64,000 bases of DNA from Ottowia thiooxydans DSM 14619 (GCF_000422885.1 NZ_AUGX01000001.1:497238-561237), one strand, 5' to 3'. Shown: positions 9,449 through 19,020, counted from the first letter of the stretch. Notes: generated by a model from the letters alone, not told the origin. Made by a program: numbers and translations.

Positions 9449-9730
9449 AGTTTGGACAACCTGGGCGTGCATCACTGCAAGCCCGTGAAGGCTTGGCTGG
9501 CTGAGCGCCGGCGCGGCATCGAAGTCTTCTTCCTGCCTAGCTACACCCCCGAGCTCAATCCCGACACGCGGCTGAACGCCGACATCAAGCACGCCATCAG
9601 CTAAAAGGTTCAAGTTCGTACGAAAGCCAAAGTGCGCGCCACAGCGGATGAGCACATGCAACTCATCTCAGCCAATCGCGATCGGGTTCGGAGCTACTTC
9701 CAGGACCCGATCGTCAAGTATGCGGCCTGA
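9449..9730 (+). pseudogene. IS630-family transposase C-terminal remnant
   Basis: The reading frame gives SLDNLGVHHCKPVKAW, then FFLPSYTPELNP, then HMQLISANRDRVRSYFQD before a TGA at 9728-9730. This is the DDE_3 C-terminal third of an IS630-family transposase, including the PELNP segment near the last acidic catalytic residue, which is replaced here (ELNPDTRL instead of the usual ELNPxERL). A TAA at 9602-9604 interrupts the frame and the first two thirds are missing. It is a dead remnant. Confidence 0.85.
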
Positions 9731-9883
9731 AGAGCCCATCGTGCCGGATCAATAAAACCGATGGATTTTTGATCATGACGAGGCGCAAAAGCCGCAGTGA
9801 TAGCCATAGCTATCACGAGGATTTGCAACGCCGCCACTACCGAAAAGACGCGGTTTAAGTGCCGGATAGCGTCGAACACCACA
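9731..9883. repeat. IS-end-like non-coding stretch with hairpin
   Basis: This stretch lies between the IS630 remnant and the stop codon of the Kelch gene. It holds a perfect hairpin at 9797-9816 (GTGATAGC, CATA loop, GCTATCAC). From memory it resembles the non-coding ends of insertion sequences in Acidovorax-type genomes. It abuts the 3' end of the Kelch gene. Confidence 0.3.
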
Positions 9884-11794
9884 CTAGGTAGGCCTGCGCC
9901 AGCCTCGCGCGCTCAGCAGCCCCAGCAGCGCCGCCAGCAGCGCCAGCCCCCACTGGGAGAGCGTGGGAATCGCCTGCGTGCCGCCGGGCGGCGCGGCCAG
10001 CAGCAGCATGGCGTGGGGGTCTTCGATCACGCCCGCGTTGGGGCCGCTGGTGGCGCTCTGGTTGTCGCCCGTGCCGTTGTCGGTCACGGTGTAGGTCACG
10101 CTGTCGCCGGTCTTGCCGCCGTGGGCAAACCAATCCGGCGTGGCGCCTGCGCTGGCCGGGCCGAACTTGTAGGGCGTGAGGCCGGCCAGGCTGCCCGCAG
10201 GGTAGTCCACCGTGACGGTGAGCGTGGCGCCCGCGCAGCCCGTGGCGGTGAAGCGCAGCACGCCCAGAGGGGCGGTGGCGTTAGCGGGCAAGTTGTCGGT
10301 AGGGGCGGCGGCGGCCAGTGCCAGGCTGCCGACCACGCAGCCGGGCGGGCCGCTGACGGTGACCCCCGTGGGCCCTGGGCCCAGGCTGGCCTTGTCCACG
10401 GTGTGTGCCAGCGGGGCGCTGGTGGCGGGGGAGTTGCTGGCGTCGCCCGCGTAGCTGGCGGTGAGGGTGTGCGCGCCCACCAGCAGGCCGCTGACGGTGC
10501 AGGTGGCCGTGCTGCCACTGATGGCAGGCGGGGCCACGCAGGTCAGCGGCACGCCGTCCGCGCTGAAGGCCACCGTGCCCGTGGGGCTGCTGGCGCTGCC
10601 CAGCGTGGCGTTCAGGGTGACGCTGGCGCCCAGGACGCTGGGGTTGGCGCTGGCTGCCAGCGCCAGGGTGGGCTGGGCGGTGGGTTGGTACAGCTCGGTG
10701 CTGGCAAGGTACGGGGCGCCATTGCTCCCCCCGGCGGCAAGCACCATGCCGCTTTGCAGCACGGTGGCGGTATGGTCGATGCGGGCATGGGCCAGCATGC
10801 CGGTGTCAGCCCAGGTGCTGGTGGCAGGGTCGTACACCACCGCACTGCTGGTGGGCGGGACGAGGTCGGTCTGCCCCGACGCGACCAGCACCTTGCCGCC
10901 AGGCAGCAGGCTCGCGGTGTGGGCGAAGCGTGGGGTGGGCAGCGCGCTGGTGCCTGCCCAGGTGCCGGTGGCGGGGTCGTACAGTTCGGCGGCACTGAGA
11001 AAGCTTGTACCCGCCCCGGCGCCTCCGAGAAGGAGCACCGTGCCATTGGGCAGCAGCGTGGCCGTGGGGCCGTAACGCCCCGTGGCCAACGCGCCGGTGG
11101 CAGCCCAGGTGCCGCTGGCGGGGTCGTAGAGCTCGGCGCTGGTAAGGCCGGTGTCGCCATTGAGCGTGCCCCCGGCAACCAGCACCTTGCCGCCCGGCAG
11201 CAGCGTGGCTGCGTGATAGAAGCGCCCCTGGACCAGGCTGCTGGTGGCCGTCCACGTGCCGGTGGCGGGGTTGTAGATTTCTGCGCTGGTGCTGGCGCTG
11301 GCGCTCAAGGTACCCCCTGCGACCAGCACGCTGCCATTGGCTAGTAGCGTGGCCGTGTGGGCCAGGCGCTGTTGAGTCAGGCTGCCGGTGGCTGTCCAGG
11401 TGTTGGCGCCCGGGTCGTACAGCTCAGCCTGTGTGACGGCGCTAAAGCCCCCCGCGACGAGCACCTTGCCATTGGGCAGCAGCGTGGCCGTGTGCACGCT
11501 GCGCGCAGCCAGCATGCTGGCTGCTGGGGCCCAGGTGCCGGTGGCGGGGTCGTACAGTTCGGCCTGGTTGAGGTCTCCGCTGGCGTTGGCCCCCCCTGCG
11601 ACCAGCACCTTGCCATTGGGCAGCAGCGTGGCCGTGTGGCGGGCGCGCGCCGTGGCCAGGTCGCTGCTGGCAGTCCAGAGGCCGGCCTGCGCGTGTGCGG
11701 CGCCCACAAGCAGCAGGGCCGCTGCCCACAGACCCCAGGCCATGCGTAGAAGCCAGCGGTGGAGGACGTGGGCGGGGTGCGGGGTACTTGGCAT
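9884..11794 (-). CDS. Kelch-repeat IPTL-CTERM surface protein
   Basis: About 636 residues. The ATG at 11794 has GGAGG 8 bases before it; a TTG at 11809 is less likely. After a signal peptide (ending near AHAQAG, residue 38) come seven or eight Kelch-like repeats (about 40-380), each with HTATLLPNGKVLVAGG and AELYDPATGTW signatures, predicting a beta-propeller. Residues 385-475 are a bacterial Ig-like domain. Residues 500-600 match the choice-of-anchor U type (YKFGPASAGATPDWF, VTYTVTDNGTGDNQS). The C-terminus is IPTLSQWG, a hydrophobic helix and an Arg-rich tail, an IPTL-CTERM signal for exosortase processing at the inner membrane. The expected fate is outer-surface or extracellular display. 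The stop codon abuts IS-like DNA, but the sorting signal is complete. Confidence 0.9.
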   Translation of the reverse strand: MPSTPHPAHVLHRWLLRMAWGLWAAALLLVGAAHAQAGLWTASSDLATARARHTATLLPNGKVLVAGGANASGDLNQAELYDPATGTWAPAASMLAARSVHTATLLPNGKVLVAGGFSAVTQAELYDPGANTWTATGSLTQQRLAHTATLLANGSVLVAGGTLSASASTSAEIYNPATGTWTATSSLVQGRFYHAATLLPGGKVLVAGGTLNGDTGLTSAELYDPASGTWAATGALATGRYGPTATLLPNGTVLLLGGAGAGTSFLSAAELYDPATGTWAGTSALPTPRFAHTASLLPGGKVLVASGQTDLVPPTSSAVVYDPATSTWADTGMLAHARIDHTATVLQSGMVLAAGGSNGAPYLASTELYQPTAQPTLALAASANPSVLGASVTLNATLGSASSPTGTVAFSADGVPLTCVAPPAISGSTATCTVSGLLVGAHTLTASYAGDASNSPATSAPLAHTVDKASLGPGPTGVTVSGPPGCVVGSLALAAAAPTDNLPANATAPLGVLRFTATGCAGATLTVTVDYPAGSLAGLTPYKFGPASAGATPDWFAHGGKTGDSVTYTVTDNGTGDNQSATSGPNAGVIEDPHAMLLLAAPPGGTQAIPTLSQWGLALLAALLGLLSARGWRRPT

Positions 11795-12056
11795 GATTTT
11801 GGCCTCCAACGCCCATCCGGCAGGCGCAAGCAGCTATGGTTTTGAGAATTTTTTAATCCCTGCGTGCGCGGGGGCGCTCCATGTTGCCACTGCTTACAGC
11901 TTTTGTATATCCTCAGAGCTTTCAGAACAAACAGAAATCTGATCGCTCATAATTCTTAGCGCCCAGACTCTTTGCTGGGGCGATTCACTGAGCCCGTCGA
12001 TGACACGCGTATGTCGACGTTGAATCCATTACAAAAAAGGCGAGGGGAGACTAGAA

Positions 12057-14294
12057 ATGACGTTCTCCAACATGCTCACGGCGTATCCCGCAGCGGCCAA
12101 GCAAATGAAAAAATCCGGGCCTGCGCGTGGCAGCGCGCGGCATGCGGCCCGTAGCATTTCCTTCACGAACGCTATGCCCGCTGCGGTGCTGGCGGTCGCC
12201 CTGCTTCCGTCGTTGGCGCTGTCCGCAACGATTTCGGTGGCGACCGATGCCGAACTCCGCACCGCCCTCACCCGCAATGGTGCCGGCAGCGCGGATGACG
12301 GCGACACCGTTGTCTTCAGCACCCACATCTTCCTCAGCGGCGACCTCCCCCTCGTGCAGAAGAGCATCACTATCGACGGCGCGGGCTACACCCTCAACGG
12401 CGCGGATAGCTACCGCGGCTTGTTCGTCGCGAACTTCAACGGTGGCAGCACCTTCGCCCCCGTCGCGGTGACTATCCGCAATCTCTCCATCAGCCATGCC
12501 AGCGCCCGCGGCGGATGGGCCGTCATGAGAGCTGGCGGTGGAGGCGGCGCTGGCCTGGGCGGAGCGCTCTTCGTCGCCGACCGGGCCACCGTCACCCTCG
12601 ATAGCGTCTCCCTCGATTCCAGCTCCGCCATCGGCGGTAGCACCGCTGCCAGCTTCGCTGCCAGTGGCGGCGGCGGTATGGGAGGCCACGGTACCGTGTA
12701 CGGTGGCGGTGGCCTCGGCGTCGGAGCCGATGGCGGCAACTTCAGCAGCGGCGGGCCCGGCTTAGCCACCGGCGCGTCGCCCGGCGGCTCCGACGGGCCC
12801 AATGCAGGTGGCATCGGCGGCGGTGGCGGCGGTTCGAGTGGCAACGAAGGCGCGGGGGGAGGTGTAGGCGGCGGTGCGCCCTCTTTCCAGAATTCCGGCG
12901 GTGGCGGCGGCTTCGGCGGCGGCGGTGGCGGCGGCCTCGTTTCGGGCGGCGGTGGCGGCTTCGGCGGCGGCGGCGGTGGCATCGACGCCGGCATAGGCGG
13001 TCCCGGCGGCTTCGGCGGCGGCGGCGGCGGCGGCTACAACGGCGGCGGCTACAACTCCAGCGGCGGTTTCGGTGGCGGGAGCGGCGGCTCATTCGGCATA
13101 GCTTCCTTCGGCGGCGGCGGCGCGGGCATGGGTGGTGCCATCTTCGTGCAACAAGGCGGCAGCCTCATCGTCGCCGGCCCGCTCACGATCACCACCAATG
13201 CCGTCACCGGCGGCACGGGCTACCAGAACGGCTCTGCCTTCGGCAGCGGCATATTCGTCCAAGGGAACAACTCCATCTCCTTTACCCCCGCTTCAGGCGA
13301 CACACAGATAGTGAGCGACGTCATCACCGACCAGACCGCCAATGGCGGCACGGGCACGGGTGCGCTATCGCTCACCGGCCCGGGCTCGTTGGTACTGACC
13401 GGCGCGAACACCTATAGCGGCGGCACGACGATCTCAGCCGGCACCCTGTTCGCGAATACGGCGGCGCCCAACAGCGCCACGGGGTCAGGCACGGTGACGG
13501 TCAGCGGCGGTACACTCGCCGGCAGCGGCAACGTGGCCGGCGCCGTGGCCCTGCAAAGCGGCGCGATCGCCCCCGGCGGCAGCTCCGGCGCTGTGGCCAC
13601 GCTGAGCACCGGCGCACTGACCTGGAGCGGCGGCGCGGCGATTGATTTCCAGCTGGATGGCACTCCGCCAGCATCTGATGCGATCGTCGTCGCCGGCGCA
13701 CTGAGCAAGGCCGGCAGCGGCACTTACGTGTTCCACTTCAGCGACGCGGCCACCGCGCCTGCAGCCTGCAGTGGTGCGGCGTACACGCTGATCCAGGCGG
13801 GCAGCATCAGCGGCTTTGCCGCGAGCGATTTCAGTTTCGACTACACCGGCAGCACAACGGGCTTCACCGGAAGTTTTGCCATCGTCAGCAATGCGCTCGT
13901 GTTCAATGTCTTGTGCGCGCAGAACATCACCTTCCCCGCGATCCCACCGCAAACCTATGTGAGCGGCGCTACGTTCAACGTGGCGGCGACCGCGAGCAGC
14001 GGCCTGACGGTAGCGTTCACCTCGCAGACGCCAAGCGTATGCTCGGTCAGTGGTAGCACGGTGACGATGCTAAGCGCTGGCACCTGCACGATCGCGGCGG
14101 ATCAGGTCGGCGACTCCACCTATGCGGCAGCGAGGCAAATGACGCAGGACTTCGCGATGACACCGGCACCCCCTGTACCGGTGCTGGTACCGATACACCC
14201 GGTACCCGCCTTGTCGGGCTGGCTGCTCGGTTTGCTCGGCGGTTTGCTAGGAGTGGTGGGGTTGGCGCGCGCGCGTGGGTGGGCGCAGCGATGA
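12057..14294 (+). CDS. Glycine-rich autotransporter-strand protein with IPTL-CTERM-like tail
   Basis: 745 residues. The ATG at 12057 has GGGGAG 7 bases before it. The signal region is long, with a hydrophobic core at about 38-55. Residues 58-155 begin a right-handed beta-helix-like fold (TISVATDAELRTAL, ITIDGAGYTLNG). Residues 158-365 are extremely Gly-rich. Residues 438-500 contain an autotransporter-associated beta-strand repeat (GSLVLTGANTYSGGTTISAG) and a second strand repeat. The C-terminus has VPALSGW, a Leu/Gly-rich membrane helix and an ARARGW basic end, an IPTL-CTERM-like signal. It is divergent from the Kelch gene across about 260 bases. It lacks an autotransporter barrel, so surface delivery would depend on the sorting tail. 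Confidence 0.85.
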   Translation: MTFSNMLTAYPAAAKQMKKSGPARGSARHAARSISFTNAMPAAVLAVALLPSLALSATISVATDAELRTALTRNGAGSADDGDTVVFSTHIFLSGDLPLVQKSITIDGAGYTLNGADSYRGLFVANFNGGSTFAPVAVTIRNLSISHASARGGWAVMRAGGGGGAGLGGALFVADRATVTLDSVSLDSSSAIGGSTAASFAASGGGGMGGHGTVYGGGGLGVGADGGNFSSGGPGLATGASPGGSDGPNAGGIGGGGGGSSGNEGAGGGVGGGAPSFQNSGGGGGFGGGGGGGLVSGGGGGFGGGGGGIDAGIGGPGGFGGGGGGGYNGGGYNSSGGFGGGSGGSFGIASFGGGGAGMGGAIFVQQGGSLIVAGPLTITTNAVTGGTGYQNGSAFGSGIFVQGNNSISFTPASGDTQIVSDVITDQTANGGTGTGALSLTGPGSLVLTGANTYSGGTTISAGTLFANTAAPNSATGSGTVTVSGGTLAGSGNVAGAVALQSGAIAPGGSSGAVATLSTGALTWSGGAAIDFQLDGTPPASDAIVVAGALSKAGSGTYVFHFSDAATAPAACSGAAYTLIQAGSISGFAASDFSFDYTGSTTGFTGSFAIVSNALVFNVLCAQNITFPAIPPQTYVSGATFNVAATASSGLTVAFTSQTPSVCSVSGSTVTMLSAGTCTIAADQVGDSTYAAARQMTQDFAMTPAPPVPVLVPIHPVPALSGWLLGLLGGLLGVVGLARARGWAQR

Positions 14295-14477
14295 AGGCGA
14301 CGGATTTTCGGTTCACAGATCGGCCCAAAGCTCCCGTGCGCGGATTGCGCGCGGGCGCACCCTATCCCAGCACCCGGACATTCAGAACGGGAGGATGAAT
14401 TCCGCTGTTCGTACTAAACCGGTCTTTGACGGTAAAACTCTCATCTGGAAAGCTTATTTCATGCGGCTTTCCAGGCA

Positions 14478-16415
14478 TCAGACCGCGCGCCGTGCGCGGG
14501 CGAAGCCGATCATCGCGAGCAGGCCACCGAGCAGGCCGAGCAGCCACGCCGACAACGTCGGCACGGGCACTGCCGGTGTATTCACCGACAGCGCCAGCGC
14601 CTGCACAGTGGCGATCGCGACGTAGTTGTCATCGCCCGCGTAGTACGCGCCGAGGTTGTGCGTGCCCGCAGTGGTGAAGCTGTGCGTGCAGACGGCCGTC
14701 GAATTCGTCGCGCCCGGCACGAGCGTCGCCGTGCACAGCAGCGCGCCGCCGCTGCAGGCCGCGTCCGGCGTCGCCGCGCCGTCGCAGAACGTCACCGTGC
14801 CGCTCGGCGGATCTCCGGCCACGATCGCGGAGATCGTCACCGGGACATTGAGCGGCGCCGGGTTCGGCGTTGCATTCAGCGCGATCATCGAGGTCTTCTG
14901 GCTCACGCTGACGTCTACCGTCGCGGTGACGGCGTTGTGGTTCGTGTCCGCCGCCTTGGTCGCGGTTACCGTGCAGGTGCCGATGCCGGTTCCGGTCAGT
15001 GTTGCGCTGCTCACGCTACAGAACGCGTTGCCTGCGGTCACCGCGTAGCTCACCGCGCCGGTGCCCGAACCGCCCGTGGTGCTCAAGGCGCTGCTGCCGC
15101 CGTAGGCGATGCCCGACGGCGTGGCGATGGCAGTCAACGCGGACTGGCTGGCCTTGCTGTTGATCGTCAACGTACCACTGACGAAGGTGAACGTGTAATT
15201 CGCCGCCGCCAGCTGACTTTGCGTGATCGTGATCGGATACGTCGTGCCCACGGCCGAGGTCGGCGTGTCGGTCGAACTAATCGCCGGTGTGCCGCTCAGC
15301 ACGGACGCGGTATCGCCGTGGACGAAGTCGCTCGGCGTCCAGGTGAACGCGGGGTTGGCTGCCCCGTAGGCGCGCGATTTGTCGTCGGCGGTGATGGTCA
15401 GCGTGGCTTTGTTCACTTCCACGTTGACCGTGTCAGTGACGGTGGAGTTGTTGGCTGTGTCGGTCGGCGTGAAGGTAACGGAGTAGCTCGCCGTGCCCGC
15501 GGGCGGCGCTGTCGCGGGCGTGGTCCACGCGAAAGTGCCCGGAACCGAGGCTGCGCCGCCGGTCAAGGGGGAATCCGCCAGAGTTTGACCGTAGGTGATG
15601 GTGCTGCCGCTCGGCCATGCCGTTATCGTCGGCGCTACGGCGATAAGAATCTGGCCCGTCCCGTTTTGAAAGCCTTGGGTATGCTCCACCGACGTGGCCA
15701 ACGAGCTGGTGTAGCTACTACCACCGCCGCCGCCGCCATAGGCCGCGCCACCACCGCCATAATAGCCGCCACCACCGCCACCAGAAGCGGTTCCGAACCC
15801 ACCTCCATTGCCACCTATACCGAGCACGCCGGCAGTTCCGGGATTGCCTGGGCCGGTGCCGCCAGCGCCGCCTGCTGACTGCGTACCGCCCGGTCCTACA
15901 TAGGTTGACGACTGGTTACCACACTCCCATCCCGCAGCACCGATTAATCCCCCTCCGTCGCCACCAGGCTCCGCATCGGGAGAGCAATTGTTACCGCCGC
16001 CGCCGCCGCCACCGGCTACAACTACGCGATCCGTTAAAGCCGTGCCGCCAATGCGCACATCCGAGGCGCCACCGCCATTTGCCTGGCAAATGGAGCCCGC
16101 CCCGTTACCGCCGCCGTTGTAAGGAAGCCCGCCTACGAACAGGTTCAATATCTGTCCAGGCGTAACCGGGTATACGGTTACCACCCGGCCGCCTTTACCG
16201 CCGGGGTCATCTGGCTTGGCCGTATTGTTATAAATACACTCTCCACCCTGCGATCCCCTGACATCGACCGTAATACTGGTCACACCGTTGGGTACCGTCC
16301 AGGTCTGCATGCCGCCTGTATAACTAAAGGTGACGGCACTCACCGGCGCGGCGGCCAGCACCAGCAACCACGCGGCGCGGCGCGGCGACCATTTCGCGAT
16401 ATCGAAACCGAACAT
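14478..16415 (-). CDS. Glycine-rich MBG/Ig-domain protein with IPTL-CTERM-like tail
   Basis: About 645 residues from the ATG at 16415, which has a GGGGG-type site before it. A signal peptide ends near residue 30 (APVSAVTF). Residues 30-105 form a beta domain (TWTVPNGVTSITVDVRG) that resembles the N-terminal domain of the broken gene at 23615-24646. Residues 105-240 are Gly-rich. Residues 328-412 hold an MBG-type domain (DDKSRAYGAANPAFTW), and residues about 505-608 an Ig-like Big_3-type domain. The C-terminus is VPTLSAW plus a helix nearly identical to that of the 12057-14294 protein and an ARARR end. The two genes converge tail to tail across about 180 bases. Their shared C-termini suggest a common origin. 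Confidence 0.88.
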   Translation of the reverse strand: MFGFDIAKWSPRRAAWLLVLAAAPVSAVTFSYTGGMQTWTVPNGVTSITVDVRGSQGGECIYNNTAKPDDPGGKGGRVVTVYPVTPGQILNLFVGGLPYNGGGNGAGSICQANGGGASDVRIGGTALTDRVVVAGGGGGGGNNCSPDAEPGGDGGGLIGAAGWECGNQSSTYVGPGGTQSAGGAGGTGPGNPGTAGVLGIGGNGGGFGTASGGGGGGYYGGGGAAYGGGGGGSSYTSSLATSVEHTQGFQNGTGQILIAVAPTITAWPSGSTITYGQTLADSPLTGGAASVPGTFAWTTPATAPPAGTASYSVTFTPTDTANNSTVTDTVNVEVNKATLTITADDKSRAYGAANPAFTWTPSDFVHGDTASVLSGTPAISSTDTPTSAVGTTYPITITQSQLAAANYTFTFVSGTLTINSKASQSALTAIATPSGIAYGGSSALSTTGGSGTGAVSYAVTAGNAFCSVSSATLTGTGIGTCTVTATKAADTNHNAVTATVDVSVSQKTSMIALNATPNPAPLNVPVTISAIVAGDPPSGTVTFCDGAATPDAACSGGALLCTATLVPGATNSTAVCTHSFTTAGTHNLGAYYAGDDNYVAIATVQALALSVNTPAVPVPTLSAWLLGLLGGLLAMIGFARARRAV

Positions 16416-16752
16416 GCGTTCCCCCGGTTTGTACAGCGTCGGCTGCACTTCGGCGGCATGATATCCGATAGGGCCAGTTGCGCATCGCTCGAATAAGCGC
16501 AGCGTGCGACGGCAAGCGAACCGTGCGGGTTATGTTCGCCGGGTGAAGAAGAAACGGTTAACTACCCCCTCGAAACCTTGCCCCCCGACGAATGCGCAGC
16601 GCGCCAACCTTCGGGTGCAGGCTGGTCGCCCTGTTAGCGAAATCGGCTACAGCGGCATTCTTCCTTTGACCGAAGATTTCTGGAAAAGCGCAGTCCATGG
16701 GCGGACTCTACAAACCAGTCAAGCGCAAGATCACTGCCCGTTAGAAGGCTTA
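16416..16752. other. Gene-free stretch upstream of terminator
   Basis: No supported gene. A short plus-strand frame at 16697-16744 (MGGLYKPVKRKITAR) ends just before the terminator and could be the last residues of a lost gene. Confidence 0.4.
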
Positions 16753-16785
16753 AAGGCGTTCACCAACATCCGGTGAACGCCTTTT
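16753..16785 (+). terminator. Rho-independent terminator
   Basis: A perfect 10-bp stem (GGCGTTCACC at 16755-16764 with GGTGAACGCC at 16772-16781), a 7-base loop and a following TTTT. The T-run sits on the plus strand. The only plus-strand sequence before it is the short peptide frame at 16697, so it may be left over from a deleted gene. Confidence 0.85.
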
Positions 16786-16968
16786 CTCATTGCAAATCAA
16801 TAATTCCGTCCACGAAGGTATTGCGAAGTGCAAATTTACGTTGCAAAATGAAACTTAATTCACACATTTTGTGCGTCAATGCGCTGGCTACTTATGCGCT
16901 TCAGCCCAGGCTGGCGAAATCGCAGCATCAATCCCTAGATCCTGAACCCTACATCTGAAAGCGCTTCC

Positions 16969-17643
16969 ATGACCCACAATCCGCCGTCCGAAGGCCAGCA
17001 ACTCGACGAAAACTACGCGCAATATTCCGTCATCAACCGCCGGAATTTCCTCTCGGCCGCCGGCTTGGCCGCGTCGGGCAGCGCTCTGCTGGGCGCCAGT
17101 AACGCCGAGGCAGCTGCGGTGACTGCCGTTGGGCCACCCGGTGGTGCGCGCGGCGGCATGGCTGTCGTTACCGACAAGGACCGCGAGTACATGCGAGAGG
17201 CGATCCGCCTGATGCGCCAGGTGGGTGTGGTCGACAAGACGGGTGGCCCATTCGGTGCCGTTATCGTGCTCAACGGCAAAATCATCGCGGCCAGTGGCAA
17301 CAGCGTCGTCAAGGACAAGGACCCTACGGCCCATGCTGAGGTCAACGCTATCCGCATGGCCTGCCGTAACGTCGGTTCGGCTAACCTGACCGGCGCGGTG
17401 CTGTACACGAGCTGCGAATGCTGCCCCATGTGCTACGCCACAGCCTACTGGGCCCGCATCGACAAGATCTTTTTTGCCGCTGGCTGGCGCGACTACGACG
17501 ACATCTTCGACGACTCCAACATCGGTCTGGACTTAGCCAAGCCGTACCCGCAGCGCCAGCTCGCGCCTCAGCAAATCCTGCAGCAAGAAGGCCAGGCCGT
17601 CTGGCAAGAGTTCCGCAAGCTGCCGGACGGCGCGCGGTATTGA
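16969..17643 (+). CDS. Exported nucleoside/guanine deaminase-family protein
   Basis: 224 residues. Residues 22-50 are a Tat-type signal: NRRNFLSAAG with paired arginines, then a mild hydrophobic stretch ending near ASNAEAAA. Residues 65-200 are a cytidine-deaminase-fold domain with the zinc motifs HAEVNA (about 123-128) and CECCPMC (about 147-153; usual form PCxxC), as in guanine deaminase and related nucleoside deaminases. The C-terminal region (LDLAKPYPQRQL) also matches that family. A folded, cofactor-bearing deaminase exported by Tat would act in the periplasm, on purines or similar amino-heterocycles released outside the cytoplasm. The substrate is not determined by sequence. It stands alone on its strand. 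Confidence 0.9.
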   Translation: MTHNPPSEGQQLDENYAQYSVINRRNFLSAAGLAASGSALLGASNAEAAAVTAVGPPGGARGGMAVVTDKDREYMREAIRLMRQVGVVDKTGGPFGAVIVLNGKIIAASGNSVVKDKDPTAHAEVNAIRMACRNVGSANLTGAVLYTSCECCPMCYATAYWARIDKIFFAAGWRDYDDIFDDSNIGLDLAKPYPQRQLAPQQILQQEGQAVWQEFRKLPDGARY

Positions 17644-17700
17644 TCCCTCACGCCCTTCTCGCCCGACAATGACGCGTTGGTGCGCCCTCTAAGCGAGGGA

Positions 17701-18732
17701 TTAAGCGGCGCTGTTCGACCTGGTAAGAGTTTGGTGATTCAGTTGCTTCAGCGCGAAATGGCCAAGCCGTGCAACGGATGGGCTCATATCGGAAGCCGTC
17801 CGCTGCGCGAGGGGAAGCGCGTTCTCGCCCAAAGAGGGGAGCTCGCGGATGAGAAACTCCGCCGCGACCCGGCGAACCATGGGCGACCTATCCGCCATTG
17901 CGGCACCTAGCGTCATTGCGAACGACCAATTCGTAGGAATGTCTCGAGACTCAAGGATGGGCTCGAGTTTCCCTTTGCAATACGCCAAGTCGGTCCACCT
18001 CCACTTGCGGCCCACAACCCAAGTAGTTCGCCCAAGAAACAACCACCGGAAAGCCCGTGCTCGGGCAGCTGGCTGGGCGGCGCCTTGGGCTACCTCCTGG
18101 ATCCAGGAATCGAAAATGCCCAAACGGGCAGATTGAGATAGAACGAGTGCTGCTGGACCTACCGTTGCGTTCATGATCTTCGACCGAAGTGCAAGGGCAA
18201 CAGGTTCGACTGAAGCTATCGTAGCTACAGCGTCTTTATCCGCAGGCTCCAGCCGGCCCCAAGTATTCCAGTGAGCAAGTAGGCTCCAAAGCGCATTGGC
18301 GACGTCTTCTGGCGCAGAGTTTGAAGCGAGCTCTGGAAGCACCTCGCGGGCGGCACTCCTTACTTGCGGCACCCAATCGTTCAAGCGCCTAAATGCGAGA
18401 GTGAGCAGAAACGCACTCGGTGCGCCGCTAGAAGTGGCTCGCAGTGCCGCTTCTCTCTTGTGGCCATCGTGGCTACAGAGGTCAAGCCACGAAGTAAGCC
18501 GACGCGGGCGAACCCAAAACTTCCACGAGGCTTCACTGTTTCCGGGTTCAGCAGACCATAACTCGGCTCTTATCGTGCGTTCCCAGTCGTCCATTCTCCT
18601 CAAGGGGATCGACTTGGTTTCAGAGGCAACACGTGCCATCAAGTCCTCAGCTTCGCTCGCACTCACGGCAGCCGAATGGAGCTTTCGGATGGCGGCGGCG
18701 AGCGCGGGATGATCGTCAAGGACACTACGCAT
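17701..18732 (-). CDS. All-helical protein, HEAT-like, unknown function
   Basis: About 343 residues from the ATG at 18732. The frame extends to a TTG at 18750, but the added residues are unconvincing. The sequence alternates amphipathic helices with conserved-looking turns, for example LNDWVPQVRSAAREVLPELA and a similar MVRRVAAEFLIRELPSL near the end. These resemble HEAT-type repeats that form a protein-binding solenoid. No catalytic motif, membrane span or signal peptide is visible. Neighbours give no clear hint. Confidence 0.7.
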   Translation of the reverse strand: MRSVLDDHPALAAAIRKLHSAAVSASEAEDLMARVASETKSIPLRRMDDWERTIRAELWSAEPGNSEASWKFWVRPRRLTSWLDLCSHDGHKREAALRATSSGAPSAFLLTLAFRRLNDWVPQVRSAAREVLPELASNSAPEDVANALWSLLAHWNTWGRLEPADKDAVATIASVEPVALALRSKIMNATVGPAALVLSQSARLGIFDSWIQEVAQGAAQPAARARAFRWLFLGRTTWVVGRKWRWTDLAYCKGKLEPILESRDIPTNWSFAMTLGAAMADRSPMVRRVAAEFLIRELPSLGENALPLAQRTASDMSPSVARLGHFALKQLNHQTLTRSNSAA

Positions 18733-19020
18733 TAGTTTTGCACCGCCCAATGTTTAGAGCGAGTGGATTGCCGATGGCGAATCCGCTTGGTTGATAGGTT
18801 AGGCCAAGTATCCACGCTAAAGCCTGGCGCGTTTGAAATCGTCATGCCTGATTAATGGACAGGTTGGACCTTCTTGCTTGACCAGATTGACCGAGTGTTC
18901 GCAATCCACAAGATGGTGATAGGCCTCAGAACTAACAGCGATTGTTTTTCTATTCGTGGCAACAAACCTCCAGCGCCACGTTTTGCGGTGTCTTTGTAGA
19001 CGTAAAAGGAAGCGAGGCTC

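Noticed and set aside
9797-11344. Large plus-strand frame of 515 codons
   Set aside because: It is Gly/Ala/Arg-rich and lies opposite the Kelch gene. The minus-strand frame has a signal, Kelch repeats and a sorting tail, so this one is a shadow.
10600-11700. Regularly spaced DNA repeats that could be taken for a CRISPR array or minisatellite
   Set aside because: They are the coding repeats of Kelch motifs with about 150-base period and no spacers of constant length; the reading frame is continuous.
12410-12994. Proline-rich 194-codon minus-strand frame
   Set aside because: It is the complement of the Gly-rich coding part of the gene at 12057; high GC and GGC/GGT repeats keep that strand open. 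No signal or start site.
14658-15878. Arg-rich plus-strand frame of 406 codons
   Set aside because: Composition is unlike a protein and it lies fully opposite the MBG/Ig gene at 14478.
9884-16415. Phage-tail or fibre genes
   Set aside because: The Gly-rich and beta-helix proteins have signal peptides and sorting tails, and no phage structural or lysis genes are near.
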